A DNA stretch of 57,503 nt. Source: Labilithrix sp. GTDB taxonomy: Bacteria > Myxococcota_A > Polyangia > Polyangiales > Polyangiaceae. The stretch is taken from assembly GCA_019637195.1 (NCBI GenBank), contig JAHBWA010000046.1, positions 1-57,503 on the forward strand. Reading direction: 5' to 3'. The notes below the pieces were generated by a model, which saw only the letters and a list, made by a program, of their open reading frames with translations, searched no databases and had not been told where the DNA came from. Position numbers and translations under genes: made by a program. Shown here in pieces: positions 49,554-57,503 of the stretch; position 1 is the first letter of the stretch; the number at the start of each line of letters is the position of its first letter.

Positions 49554-50186
49554 CTACGTCGCGAGCTCGAGCCACTCGCGCAGCTCCGTCACGGGTCGGA
49601 CGGCCGGCACCGGGGCCGCCCCCCGAGCGACCAACGTAGGCACGCTCGTGATCCCTCGCTCGCGCGCGAGTCGCGCGTCGGAGCGAACCTCGTCGGCGAG
49701 GCGCTCACCCGCCAAGAGCGAACACACAGCGTCCACCTCGAGCCCGATCTCCGCCGCGAGGCGGCTCAGCACGTCATGGTCGGCGACGTTCTCACCTTCG
49801 GTGAAGTAGGCCCGCAGCAGGCGCTCCATCGCGGCGTCGGCCCTTCCCACCTCGGCGGCCAGGTGGACGATGCGGTGCGCGTCGAAGGTCCTCACGGGCC
49901 CCGCGCGCTCGAGATCGAGCTCGAGGCCCTCACGAGCGCCCGAGGTAACGATGCGCTCGATGTGCGCGGCGGCCTCCTCGCGCCGCCACGCGCGAATCGC
50001 CTGCGCGGCCGAGCGCGTGGGAGCTCGCCCCAGATTTGGGTCGAGCTCGAAGCTGCGCCACACGAGCACGACTCGCGCCCCTGCGATCCCCGAGGCCGCC
50101 CGCTCGAGCCGACGTTTGGCGATGTAGCTCCAAGGGCACAGGATGTCGGCGTGAACGTCGACGCGGAGCTCGCGGACGTCAGACAT
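49554..50186 (-). CDS. DsbA-family (FrnE/HCCA isomerase-like) thioredoxin-fold protein
   Basis: A 210-residue cytoplasmic protein. The active-site region is VHADILCPWSYIAKRRL, with C17 and CPWS in place of CxxC: a single-cysteine site as in 2-hydroxychromene-2-carboxylate isomerases and some FrnE proteins. A helical insert (about 70-165) and the cis-Pro segment ITSVPTLVARG follow. It may be a glutathione-dependent isomerase/transferase or a polyketide-linked oxidoreductase. Its first codons overlap the end of the upstream ABM gene by eight bases, so the two are co-translated. Confidence 0.88.
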   Translation of the reverse strand: MSDVRELRVDVHADILCPWSYIAKRRLERAASGIAGARVVLVWRSFELDPNLGRAPTRSAAQAIRAWRREEAAAHIERIVTSGAREGLELDLERAGPVRTFDAHRIVHLAAEVGRADAAMERLLRAYFTEGENVADHDVLSRLAAEIGLEVDAVCSLLAGERLADEVRSDARLARERGITSVPTLVARGAAPVPAVRPVTELREWLELAT

Positions 50187-50538
50187 CGGCGCGACGCGGC
50201 CCCGGGAGCACTACGCGGACGAGCGCGTAGCGTGGCGGACCGCTCATTCGCGCCTCCGCCTCCCCGGAGAGGGAGTCGAGCGCGCGTCGGATCGCGGCAT
50301 GACGACCTACGTTGTCCGAGTCACGCTCGAAGTCTCGGTACGCTGCCTCGCTCTCCCAGCGCACGATGTTGTAGACGCGCAAGCCGTCGATGCTCGCGAA
50401 GAGGCGCGCCGAGTCGTAGCCCGGGTAAAACCGGACCCACCGCTCCTGGATCTCGACGAACGCATCGATGAGCTCCTCCTGCGTTCGCGGTCCGTCCACG
50501 GTGTAGTCGATGATGGAATAGAAGCCTCTGTCTTGCAT
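50179..50538 (-). CDS. Antibiotic biosynthesis monooxygenase (ABM) domain protein
   Basis: A 119-residue protein. The ferredoxin-like ABM fold is indicated by FYSIIDYTVDGPRTQEELID, then VRFYPGYDSARLFASIDGLR and VYNIVRWESEAAYRDFE. The paired beta-alpha-beta units form a dimeric barrel in the family. ABM enzymes oxidise quinols or polyketides with O2 and no metal. The gene overlaps the FrnE-like gene and follows the LysR regulator gene by 86 bp on the same strand. TAGAGT lies 17 bases before the ATG. The frame is open upstream, but the family N-terminus fixes this start. Confidence 0.85.
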   Translation of the reverse strand: MQDRGFYSIIDYTVDGPRTQEELIDAFVEIQERWVRFYPGYDSARLFASIDGLRVYNIVRWESEAAYRDFERDSDNVGRHAAIRRALDSLSGEAEARMSGPPRYALVRVVLPGPRRADV

Positions 50539-50624
50539 TCGGCACCTGTCCCGGGACTCTACGGCGAGGCGACGCCGACGATTAGTGGGCCACGCGGGAA
50601 AGGACCTTCCGTCGAGACGGAAGG

Positions 50625-51518
50625 TCAGTCGACGAACCGGGCTCGCGGAAAGCGCTCGAGGAGGAAGTCGACGAACGAGCGGACCCGCTTCGACACGACG
50701 CGCTGCTTGTGATGCACGACGTGGATGGGCTGCCCCTCGGCGCGCCACTCCGGAAGGACGACGGAGAGGAGCCCGGCGTCCAGCGCGCGCGAGAGGAAGG
50801 CGACGGGCACGAGCGCGAGCCCCAGGTCTGCGGTCACGTAGTGACACAGCGAGGACACCTGATTCCCAGCGAAGCGACTCGAGATCGCGACGTCATAGCT
50901 CTCGCTGCCGCCGGCGCGGAGGAGGCGGGCTCCGCGGGTCCCGACGAACGAGACGACGCCGTGAGCGTCGAGATCCCGCGGGTGGCGAATCGGTGGGTGC
51001 GTCGTCAGGTAGCGTGTCGAAGCGACCACCTGCAAGACGACCGTGCCCAGCGAACGCGCGACGAGCGCGGAGTCGTCCCGCAGCCTCCCGGTCCGAATCG
51101 TGACGTCGATGCCTTCGGCGATCAGATCCGCCTTCCGCGTGCTGAGATGAAGCTCCACGCCCACCCTCGGGTAGGCGCGCAGGTATCCGGCGATCACGGG
51201 CGCCAGCACCTCGTCCAGCGCCACGGTGCTTCCCACCCTGATCGTACCGCTCACCCCTGCGGCGGCGTCGCCGAGCTCGGCCTCGCAGGCGCGGAGCTCC
51301 GCGAGCGCCCGCGCGGCCACCGCGTGGTAGGCGGCGCCAGCGTCGGTGAGCACGAGCCGTCGCGTGGTCCGCCTGAGGAGGACGACGCCGAGGCGCGCCT
51401 CGAGGGCGGCGATGCGTTGGCTCACCGTGGAGACGGGGACGCTCGTGGCCCGAGCCGCCGCCGAGAGGCTGCCGGTCCGAACCACCTCGAGGAAGAGATC
51501 GACGGCGTCGAGCTTCAT
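50625..51518 (-). CDS. LysR family transcriptional regulator
   Basis: A 297-residue protein of typical length. The N-terminal winged helix-turn-helix (1-60) reads DLFLEVVRTGSLSAAARATS followed by VSQRIAALEARLGVVLLRRT. The effector domain (about 88-295) starts SGTIRVGSTVALDEVLAPVI and contains GIDVTIRTGRLRDDSALVAR, typical of the CrgA-like subgroup. It probably controls the ABM/FrnE-like genes downstream or the divergent SRPBCC gene, in response to an unknown small molecule. TAGGCT lies 13 bases before the ATG; no T-N11-A operator could be pinned down by eye in the 292-bp upstream region. Confidence 0.95.
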   Translation of the reverse strand: MKLDAVDLFLEVVRTGSLSAAARATSVPVSTVSQRIAALEARLGVVLLRRTTRRLVLTDAGAAYHAVAARALAELRACEAELGDAAAGVSGTIRVGSTVALDEVLAPVIAGYLRAYPRVGVELHLSTRKADLIAEGIDVTIRTGRLRDDSALVARSLGTVVLQVVASTRYLTTHPPIRHPRDLDAHGVVSFVGTRGARLLRAGGSESYDVAISSRFAGNQVSSLCHYVTADLGLALVPVAFLSRALDAGLLSVVLPEWRAEGQPIHVVHHKQRVVSKRVRSFVDFLLERFPRARFVD

Positions 51519-51810
51519 GGAGGTCCGCGAAGCCTACCGCCCCCCCGCGGACTCCGCGGCCACGGAAGCGCTCGACCGCGCACGGTCGCTGCTCGCGGCC
51601 GCCCTCGGACGCCGTCCCCATCTCGAGGGACCCGCGCGCGCCGGCACGGCCGACGGCCGCCATTGCCATGTCAATCCGCGCGCTTGGCCACACACTCATT
51701 TTCTATCGTTCCAGCGCCCCGTCGCCCTGCGCGGCCGCACCATCGGCTTGGCGGCCCATCGCCGACGCGGCGCCGTTGCGCGCCTCGCGCCGGACGGCGA
51801 TAACAACGGC

Positions 51811-52269
51811 ATGGATCTCGTCGCGCGGGCGGCCGTCGTCATCGGAGCGCCACGTCGCACGGTGTGGGGCGCGTTGATGGCGCCCGAGACCATCCCGCGG
51901 ATCATGCTCGTCTCGACCGTGATCGCGCCGTGGGCGCTCGGCGAGCGCTTCGTCTGGACGTTCACGCTCGGTGGCAAGGGGTCGCGCGTGGAGGGGTACG
52001 TCCACCGCGTCGAAGACGGCGAGCTGCTCGAGTACGACTTCGGCGATCCGCACTCGCGCGACGTGCTGGGCGTCGACAACGTACACCGCGTGGTGATCGC
52101 GCTCGCGGACGACGCAGGCAAGACACGCGTCTCCGTCACGCAGGACGCGAACCTCTCCGAGGCGGCGCGCGCGCACGCCGAGGGCGGCTGGCGGCTCGCG
52201 CTCAACAACCTCAAGGGGCTGGTCGAGCGCGAAGCGCTCGTGGGCTCGAGCCCGCGCCTCGGAGCTTAA
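51811..52269 (+). CDS. SRPBCC family (START/Bet v1-like) protein
   Basis: A 152-residue protein. LVARAAVVIGAPRRTVWGAL, the first strand with ETIPRIML, the beta-sheet VEGYVHRVEDGELLEYDFGD, and a long C-terminal helix WRLALNNLKGLVEREAL are the SRPBCC pattern. Such proteins bind hydrophobic ligands; this one may be related to AHSA1-like or polyketide-handling types. Upstream, 292 bp separate it from the LysR gene. GATAAC stands five bases before the GGC that precedes the ATG. The start was chosen at MDLVARAA because the domain begins there. Confidence 0.82.
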   Translation: MDLVARAAVVIGAPRRTVWGALMAPETIPRIMLVSTVIAPWALGERFVWTFTLGGKGSRVEGYVHRVEDGELLEYDFGDPHSRDVLGVDNVHRVVIALADDAGKTRVSVTQDANLSEAARAHAEGGWRLALNNLKGLVEREALVGSSPRLGA

Positions 52270-52300
52270 CAGCCGCCGAACGGTGGTTAACGTCAGGCTG

Positions 52301-53065
52301 ATGCTCGCACCGTCACCGCAGGGCGCCGCGCGCGGGCGGCTCGGCTTCTTCGACGGGGCCTCCGCGTTCTTCGGGGGTTTCGGCTTCGTCGTGTCACGGC
52401 CGTCCCTCTGGGGGTGGGCGGCGATCCCCGCGCTCGCGGCGACGCTGCTCTTCTTCGGCCTGGGGGCGCTCGCGGTCTGGGGCGGCGCCGCGCTCGCCGA
52501 CACGCTGATCGCGGAGCCGAGCGGGGCCTTCACCACCGCGGGCGTCTGGCTCCTCCGCGTCGTCTTCTGGCTCGTCGGCGTCGTCCTCTCGTTCCTCGTC
52601 GCGATCTCGCTGGCCCAGCCGCTGTCCGGCTTCGCGCTCGACGCCATCGCGCGGCGGCAGGAGCTCGCGCTCGGCGGGCGGACGTGGCCCGATCAACCCT
52701 TCGTCGGCGCAGCGCTCCGCTCGCTCCGGGTCACGCTCACGGCGCTGGCGGTCAGCCTGCCGCTGCTCGCGCTCTTGACCCTGATCACGCTGCTCGCGCC
52801 GCCGGCGAGCGTCGTGACCGTGCCGCTGAAGTTCCTCGTCACGGGGCTCGCCGTGGCCTACGACTTCCTCGACTACCCGCTCGGTCTCCGCGGCGTCGGC
52901 GTCCGGGCGCGCCTCGGCTTCATCCGCGACCACGCCGCCGCCGTCCTCGGCTTCGGCGTCGCCGCCGCCCTCTTGCTCCTCGTCCCGGGGGTCGGCCTCG
53001 TCCTCCTCCCGTTCGGCGTCGCGGGGGCGGCGCGTCTGGTCGTCGCGACGGACCAGGCGCCGTGA
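52301..53065 (+). CDS. EI24 domain-containing (CysZ-like) membrane protein
   Basis: A 254-residue protein with six hydrophobic segments in the EI24/CysZ arrangement: GFFDGASAFFGGFGFVVSRP, then WGWAAIPALAATLLFFGLGA, VVLSFLVAISLAQPLSGFAL (with the family AQPL-GF motif), a central pair, and AVLGFGVAAALLLLVPGVGL near the end. CysZ imports sulfate; many EI24 proteins in other phyla have no known role and no cys genes are nearby. A GTG at 52283 is an alternative start. It begins 31 bp after the SRPBCC gene. Confidence 0.85.
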   Translation: MLAPSPQGAARGRLGFFDGASAFFGGFGFVVSRPSLWGWAAIPALAATLLFFGLGALAVWGGAALADTLIAEPSGAFTTAGVWLLRVVFWLVGVVLSFLVAISLAQPLSGFALDAIARRQELALGGRTWPDQPFVGAALRSLRVTLTALAVSLPLLALLTLITLLAPPASVVTVPLKFLVTGLAVAYDFLDYPLGLRGVGVRARLGFIRDHAAAVLGFGVAAALLLLVPGVGLVLLPFGVAGAARLVVATDQAP

Positions 53066-53181
53066 GCCCGCGGTCCGGACCGCGCTCCAAACGCCGTGAA
53101 GAGACCGCGAGCCCGCTGTCCTGAAATCCCCCTCGCAAGCCCTTGCGAACCTCCCGTCAGACGTGCGACGACGAAGGTCTC

Positions 53182-53613
53182 ATGAGCAGCCCGCTGGTCA
53201 TCAACGACAAGGTCACTCTCCCCGGAAGCGATCTCGAATGGACGGCGGTCAGGTCCTCGGGTCCCGGAGGACAGAACGTCAACAAGGTCGCGTCCAAGGT
53301 CGAGCTCTCGTTCGACTTCGAGAACACGGTCGCGCTGGCCGATCCGGTCAAGGCGCGCCTGCGCGTCCTCGCCAAGAAGCAGCTCGACGCGGAGGGCCGC
53401 GTCTTCATCAAGAGCGAGAAGACGCGCGACCAGGTGAAGAACCTCGCCGACGCGCGCCAGAAGCTGAAGGACCTCATCCTCTCGGCGATGGCCGTGCCGA
53501 AGACGCGCAAGCCCACGAAGGTCAGCAAGGCGCAGAAGGCCAAGCGCGTCACGAACAAGAAGAAGGTCAGCGCCAAGAAGGCGACCCGCAAGAAGCCGAG
53601 CCGAGACGACTGA
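53182..53613 (+). CDS. arfB: Alternative ribosome-rescue factor (release-factor-like)
   Basis: A 143-residue protein. The GGQ peptidyl-hydrolase motif is present in RSSGPGGQNVNKVASKVELS (residues about 29-48), with the class I release-factor fold but no stop-codon-recognition domain. The last about 35 residues are a Lys/Arg-rich tail (KAQKAKRVTNKKKVSAKK) that in ArfB enters the empty mRNA channel of stalled ribosomes. It frees nascent chains from non-stop complexes. AAGG lies before the ATG. The in-frame start 39 bases earlier would add residues not seen in the family. Confidence 0.93.
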   Translation: MSSPLVINDKVTLPGSDLEWTAVRSSGPGGQNVNKVASKVELSFDFENTVALADPVKARLRVLAKKQLDAEGRVFIKSEKTRDQVKNLADARQKLKDLILSAMAVPKTRKPTKVSKAQKAKRVTNKKKVSAKKATRKKPSRDD

Positions 53614-53779
53614 GGCCGAGACGCCGTGGCGATCGACTCGCCCCGCGTCCTTCACCTCACCGCGCTCGGGGGGCGCGGCGATCGTCGGACCGGACGCCGC
53701 TGTCTCCGACGCTCGTCTCGATGCTCGCGCCGGGCGTGGCCGCCCCCGCTCGGGCTTTCGAAGCGCCGCCCGCGCCTGA

Positions 53780-54697
53780 TTACTCCGCCGCGGCTTCGGC
53801 CGTGCGCTCGGGCTCGGGGAGCGCGTTCAGCGCGGGGAGCGCAGCGCCGATGGGCGCGCGGACAGCCCGCGGACGGCCCGCGTCGATGTTGCCCTCGAGC
53901 ACGGCCTTCGGCGGGACATGGAGATCCCAGACGAGCCCGACGACCGAGAGCGCGCGGAGGATGTAGTAGGTGCAGTCGATCTCCCACCAGAAGAAGCCCT
54001 GCCGGACCGAGCGCGGGTAGTAGTGGTGGTTATTGTGCCAGCCCTCGCCCATCGTGACGAGCGCGAGCGCGAGGCTGTTCTTGCTGTCGTCCGTCGTCGG
54101 GTAGCGGCGGCGGCCCCACCAGTGCGCGAGCGAGTTGATCGCGAACGTCCCGTGCCAGAGCAGCGACGTCGAGACGAAGAGGCCCCAGACGAGCGCATGC
54201 CAGCCGCCGGCCAGCCAAAGGCCGACGCCGAGCAGGACGCCGGGGACCAGGTGGTACGTGTTGAGCCATCGGAGCTCGGGGTACCGCGCAAGATCGCCGA
54301 TCTTCTTGAAGTCGGTCTCTTCCGTGTTGCGCGAGAGGATCCAGCCGACGTGCGACCACCAGAAGCCCTCCTCGCGCCACGAATGCGGATCGAGCTTCGT
54401 GTCGGAGTACTTGTGGTGGTCGCGGTGATGCGCCGCCCACCAGAGCGCGCCCTTCTGGAAGCTCGTCTGCGCGAGCCACGCGAGCACGAACTGGAACCAC
54501 CGGCTCGTGCGGTAGGTCCGATGCGAGAAGTAGCGGTGGTAGGCGCCGGTGACGCCGAACATCCGGATGAAGTAGAGCGCCATGGCGAGGGCGAAGCCCT
54601 TCCAGGACCAGCCGAGGACGGCCACCCCGGCGATCGCCGCGACGTGCACCGCGAAGAACGGTGCGCTGACGACCCAGCCATAGTGACGCTTCTTCAT
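53780..54697 (-). CDS. Acyl-CoA / fatty-acid desaturase (Delta9 type)
   Basis: A 305-residue membrane protein. The di-iron histidine boxes are all present: HRYFSH (54-59), HHRDHH (90-95) and HNNHH (221-225), plus NSLAHWWGRRRY between the second and third. Two hydrophobic hairpins (about 8-48 and 140-185) anchor it. It introduces a cis double bond into acyl chains with O2 and reduced ferredoxin or flavodoxin, and should adjust membrane fluidity. TAAGGT precedes the ATG by six bases. Ala/Pro-rich residues at the end are not conserved in the family. Confidence 0.95.
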   Translation of the reverse strand: MKKRHYGWVVSAPFFAVHVAAIAGVAVLGWSWKGFALAMALYFIRMFGVTGAYHRYFSHRTYRTSRWFQFVLAWLAQTSFQKGALWWAAHHRDHHKYSDTKLDPHSWREEGFWWSHVGWILSRNTEETDFKKIGDLARYPELRWLNTYHLVPGVLLGVGLWLAGGWHALVWGLFVSTSLLWHGTFAINSLAHWWGRRRYPTTDDSKNSLALALVTMGEGWHNNHHYYPRSVRQGFFWWEIDCTYYILRALSVVGLVWDLHVPPKAVLEGNIDAGRPRAVRAPIGAALPALNALPEPERTAEAAAE

Positions 54698-54703
54698 GCA
54701 CTT

Positions 54704-54709
54704 ACCTTA
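54704..54709 (-). promoter_or_regulatory. TANNNT -10 element 6 nt before the desaturase start
   Basis: Reads TAAGGT on the minus strand, six bases before the ATG at 54697; no Shine-Dalgarno. Confidence 0.55.
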
Positions 54710-54855
54710 CAAAGGACTTCGTCAGGAAACGGTCATGAGACCGCCACAAGAAGCTCAGCGCGAAGGCCCGCGCCCGCCCAGCCCGTGCTGCGGAGGCCGC
54801 GATCCAGGCACCTCGGCGCTCGTCATCGACGCGCCGTTCCCCTAAAAGGGCGGGT

Positions 54856-56106
54856 GTGTCTGCGACGGGCGCCTCGAGGGCGACGGGCGTGCGCGCGCTC
54901 CTGACGAACCGCCGCTACGCGCTCTACCTGCTCTCGCGCGTCTCGCTCATCGTCGCCACGCAGATGCTGAGCGTCGCCGTGGGGTGGCAGGTCTACGAGA
55001 TCACGGGAGACGCGCTCGCGCTCGGGCTCTCCGGCCTCGCGATCTTCCTCCCCGGCTTCCTCCTCGCGCTCCCCGGCGGACACCTGGCCGATCGCCGGGA
55101 CCGGCGGCGCATCCTGATCGCGTGCCACTTCGGCGTCACCACGTCCGCCGCGACGCTCGCGATCATCTCGCACCTCCAGAACAAGAGCCTCCTGCCGATC
55201 TACGCCGTGCTCGTCGTCCTCGGGGCCATCCGCGCGTTCAGCGGCGCCGCGGGTCAGGCGCTGATGCCGAGCCTCGTCGAGAAGACCGAGCTCGAGCGCG
55301 CCGTCGCCCTCGGCTCGTCGTGCTGGCAGCTCGCGATGATCGCCGGGCCGTCGCTCGGCGGCGTGGTCTACGCGGCGACCGGCAGGGCGAGCGTGGTCTA
55401 CACGGTCTGCGCGGCGATGGCGTCCGTCGCGTTCTTCGCGATGATCGCGATCGGCCACGATCCGAAGAACGCATCGCCGAGACCGACGAGGCGCGCCAGC
55501 TGGGGCGAGCTCGTCGCGGGGATCCGCTACGTCTGGGCGAACAAGCCGATCCTCGGCGCGATCTCGCTCGATCTCTTCGCGGTGCTGCTCGGGGGCGCCG
55601 TCGCGCTCTTGCCGATCTTCGCGCGGGACCTGCTCCATATCGGCCCCTGGGGCCTCGGGCTGCTCCGGAGCGCGCCCGCGATCGGCGCCGCCTCGACCGC
55701 GCTCGCGCTCGCGTGGTTCCCCCTCCGCCGCCGCGCCGGCGCGACGATGCTCGCGGCGGTGTTCCTCTTCGGGGTCGCCACGATCGTCTTCGGGTTGTCG
55801 CGCACCTTCGCGCTCTCGCTCGCGGCGCTGCTCTGCCTCGGCGCGTTCGACATGTTCAGCGTCGTCGTGCGCTCGACCTTGATCCAGATCCGCACGCCGG
55901 ACGAGATGCGCGGGCGCGTCGGCGCGGTGAACATGGTCTTCATCGGCGCGTCGAACGAGCTCGGCGAGTTCGAGTCCGGCGCCACCGCGGCGTGGCTCGG
56001 GCCGGAGCTCGCCGTGCTCGTCGGAGGCGTCGGCACTTGCCTCGTCGTCCTGGGCTGGGCGGCGCTCTTCCCGGAGCTCCGCAAGGTCGACAAGCTCACC
56101 GAGTGA
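54856..56106 (+). CDS. MFS transporter (MFS_3/EntS-like exporter)
   Basis: A 416-residue membrane protein from a GTG start with about 12 hydrophobic helices. The first-half motif GGHLADRRDRRR (about 74-85) is the MFS loop 2-3 signature. VGWQVYEITGDALALGLSGL in helix 1-2, LIQIRTPDEMRGRVGAVNMV and FIGASNELGEFESGATAAWL match the EntS/MFS_3 subfamily, which exports siderophores and drugs. No siderophore genes are nearby. It is divergent from the desaturase gene (158 bp) and converges with the HExxH lipoprotein gene with a 6-bp gap. Confidence 0.92.
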   Translation: MSATGASRATGVRALLTNRRYALYLLSRVSLIVATQMLSVAVGWQVYEITGDALALGLSGLAIFLPGFLLALPGGHLADRRDRRRILIACHFGVTTSAATLAIISHLQNKSLLPIYAVLVVLGAIRAFSGAAGQALMPSLVEKTELERAVALGSSCWQLAMIAGPSLGGVVYAATGRASVVYTVCAAMASVAFFAMIAIGHDPKNASPRPTRRASWGELVAGIRYVWANKPILGAISLDLFAVLLGGAVALLPIFARDLLHIGPWGLGLLRSAPAIGAASTALALAWFPLRRRAGATMLAAVFLFGVATIVFGLSRTFALSLAALLCLGAFDMFSVVVRSTLIQIRTPDEMRGRVGAVNMVFIGASNELGEFESGATAAWLGPELAVLVGGVGTCLVVLGWAALFPELRKVDKLTE

Positions 56107-56112
56107 GCGCCG

Positions 56113-57339
56113 TCACGAGCCGCACGCGGGCACGACGTCGACGCCGCCGAAGAACTCGTCGCGCATGAGCGCCCACGCGCGGGCGTTCTCCGGCGGGCCG
56201 CACTTGAAGCGCGCGGCGCCGGCGGGCGGACGCCCCGTCGGCGACTCGGCCTTCGACCCGCGGAGCTCGGCCCGCTGCTCGCGGTAGTAGCGGACCGCGA
56301 GCTCGGCGGCGTACTCGCGGACGCCGTTCCCGGGCTGGAACGAGTAGTAGGTCCCGCCGCGCACGATGGTGTCGTTCGGCGAGTACGGACCGAGGCACGC
56401 GATCGACGTCCCGCACTTCTTCACGACGGCGTCGAACGTCGCGCCGAGCGCGCTCGGCGACCAGGCCTCGCCCCCCGGCGGCGGGTGCGCGTAGTCGTTC
56501 AGGTGGAAGATCTCGTGGAAGAGCGTCTCGCGCACGGCGTCGGCCGACCGGTGGAGCGAGCCGGCGAGGTTCCACGCGACCGTCCAGTCGTGCGCGTAGG
56601 CGCTCGGCGTCCGCGCCGCCACCGACCGCATGAAGCGGAGCGTGATCGGCTCGAAGCGGAAGCGCTTCGACCGCGAGACCTCCGCGCCGGCCGCGCGCCG
56701 ATCGAGGGCCGCGAAGGAGTCGTCGAAGTCGCGCATCGCGGTCACGATCCACTCGAGGTGCTTTCGCTCCGCGCCGGTCGGGACCGCCGGCTCGAGCCGG
56801 ATCATCCCGCGGTAGCCGCCGTTCATCGTGTGGGCGACCTCCACTCCCGCGACGACGCGCCACTTCACGAACAGCTCGTGCGCGAGCCCGGCCGCCTTCG
56901 CGTCGCCGCGGTAGCGCAGATCGAAGAGGCAACGCACGCGGGCGTCGGGCGGCGTGCTCGGCGGACACGACGCGGCGGCGGCCGACGGGCTCGCGCGATC
57001 GGCGAAGAGCACGCCGGCGATCGCGTCGAACGTCGGCTCGGCGAGCGCGGTCCGCGGCTCGGCCCCGGACGCCGCCAGGGAGCCTGCGGCCGGCACGACC
57101 GGCGAGCCCGCGCCCGACGCCGCCGAAGAGCCCGCGCCGGGCGCCGCACTCCCGCCCAGCGCCGAGCCTGCGCCCCCCGGCGAGCCTGCGCTGGACGCGG
57201 CCGGCGTCCCGTCGCTCGTCGAACGCGACGGGACGGCCGCCTCTGCCGTCGCCGCGCTCGTGTCCGCCGGCCGCTGCGACGAGCAAGCTACGACCAGACT
57301 GGAGAGGAGCGCCGCGCGGAGGGCCTGCTGAGAGCTCAT
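56113..57339 (-). CDS. Putative zinc metalloprotease lipoprotein (HExxH)
   Basis: A 408-residue protein. MSSQQALRAALLSSLVVAC is a lipoprotein signal (C19). Residues 20-100 are a Gly/Ala/Ser-rich spacer with degenerate GAGS/AAGS repeats. The folded part (about 100-400) includes HEIFH (H275, E276, H279) in RETLFHEIFHLNDYAH and, 67 residues later, REYAAELAVRYY with E342/E346 as possible third zinc ligand. Cysteines near CLFDLRY, KKCGTSIAC and FKCGPPE may pair. I do not recognise a named peptidase family. It is likely surface-exposed. The GTG at 57354 is a poorer start. Confidence 0.72.
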   Translation of the reverse strand: MSSQQALRAALLSSLVVACSSQRPADTSAATAEAAVPSRSTSDGTPAASSAGSPGGAGSALGGSAAPGAGSSAASGAGSPVVPAAGSLAASGAEPRTALAEPTFDAIAGVLFADRASPSAAAASCPPSTPPDARVRCLFDLRYRGDAKAAGLAHELFVKWRVVAGVEVAHTMNGGYRGMIRLEPAVPTGAERKHLEWIVTAMRDFDDSFAALDRRAAGAEVSRSKRFRFEPITLRFMRSVAARTPSAYAHDWTVAWNLAGSLHRSADAVRETLFHEIFHLNDYAHPPPGGEAWSPSALGATFDAVVKKCGTSIACLGPYSPNDTIVRGGTYYSFQPGNGVREYAAELAVRYYREQRAELRGSKAESPTGRPPAGAARFKCGPPENARAWALMRDEFFGGVDVVPACGS

Positions 57340-57378
57340 CGTGCGACAGACCACCCGCGCCGCGTTCGGTTCCGCCCG

Positions 57379-57503
57379 TCAGCGCGCTTTCGCTCGAGCG
57401 GGCTCCGCTTCCGCGAGATCGTCGTCGAGCGGCTCGCGCGCGTCGACGCGCACCGAGCCGTCCGCCCCGGGCGCCACGCGCGCCTGCGAAGGCGGCGCCT
57501 GGA
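57379..57503 (-). CDS. C-terminal end of a gene cut by the window edge
   Basis: A frame open from the window edge ends at the TGA complementary to 57379-57381 and encodes about 40 residues (ARVAPGADGSVRVDAREPLD, then DDLAEAEPARAKAR). Third positions are nearly all G/C, as in neighbouring genes. It would be the gene upstream of the HExxH lipoprotein on the same strand, 39 bp away. No function can be read. Confidence 0.45.
   Translation of the reverse strand, partial: QAPPSQARVAPGADGSVRVDAREPLDDDLAEAEPARAKAR

Overview
The window is very GC-rich (roughly 70% by eye) with strong G/C preference at third codon positions. Its content points to a Myxococcota member of the order Polyangiales (Sorangium/Labilithrix/Polyangium-like). 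Signs are many cysteine-rich lipoproteins, a trypsin-like protease ending in a MYXO-CTERM-type Cys/membrane/Arg tail, an ECF sigma-factor locus, large TPR proteins and a tandem of regulatory genes. I see no rRNA, tRNA, CRISPR array, insertion sequence or prophage; this looks like ordinary chromosome with many lineage-specific genes.

Layout. 1-2.75 kb: the end of an outer-membrane-like protein, an ECF sigma factor, a membrane-anchored partner, a frameshifted lipoprotein and an eight-cysteine lipoprotein, closed by an array of 37-bp hairpin repeats. 2.9-9.3 kb: a secreted M15-type peptidase, a CxxC-rich protein, dtd, an ADPSG-repeat membrane protein, pdxA co-transcribed with a pseudo-receiver regulator, and tldD. 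9.9-13.6 kb: a 1000-residue TPR protein and a DUF924 protein. 13.6-18.0 kb: a reverse-strand operon (LuxR-type HTH, NarL-type response regulator, histidine kinase) facing two overlapping cysteine-rich lipoprotein genes. 18.2-28.9 kb: ssb, a caspase-fold-like lipoprotein, a small acidic protein, a YdeP-type molybdopterin oxidoreductase, an ABC exporter, a transhydrogenase-like flavoprotein without redox cysteines, a GNAT enzyme and a trypsin-like lipoprotein. 29-40.6 kb: an SH3b-NlpC/P60 lipoprotein, a beta-propeller protein, a TIM-barrel protein, a GT-B glycosyltransferase, an aldehyde dehydrogenase relative, a YbhB lipoprotein, a phosphodiesterase lipoprotein, a patatin, a metallophosphoesterase and a POT-like transporter. 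40.8-49.2 kb: a PIN-domain toxin-antitoxin pair, a ThuA-like lipoprotein, a Tat-exported hydrolase, a lone ExbD/TolR protein, a frame-scrambled GNAT, mutM, an Ala-rich lipoprotein and an MBL-like protein. 49.2-57.5 kb: a truncated DinB remnant, a FrnE-like protein, an ABM monooxygenase, a LysR regulator, SRPBCC and EI24 proteins, arfB, a fatty-acid desaturase, an MFS transporter, an HExxH lipoprotein and the 3' end of one more gene.

Two window-wide patterns stand out. First, at least eleven genes on both strands carry a TANNNT hexamer 6-9 nt before the start codon and no Shine-Dalgarno sequence. This is the layout of leaderless transcripts. A different set, mostly exported proteins and ssb, has strong Shine-Dalgarno sequences instead. 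Second, five plus-strand genes are followed, at or within about 35 bp of the stop codon, by GC-rich tandem repeats of unrelated unit length (37, 15, 19, ~49 and 29 bp). Start codons below were chosen using these signals together with signal peptides and family lengths. All functional calls are from motifs read by eye.
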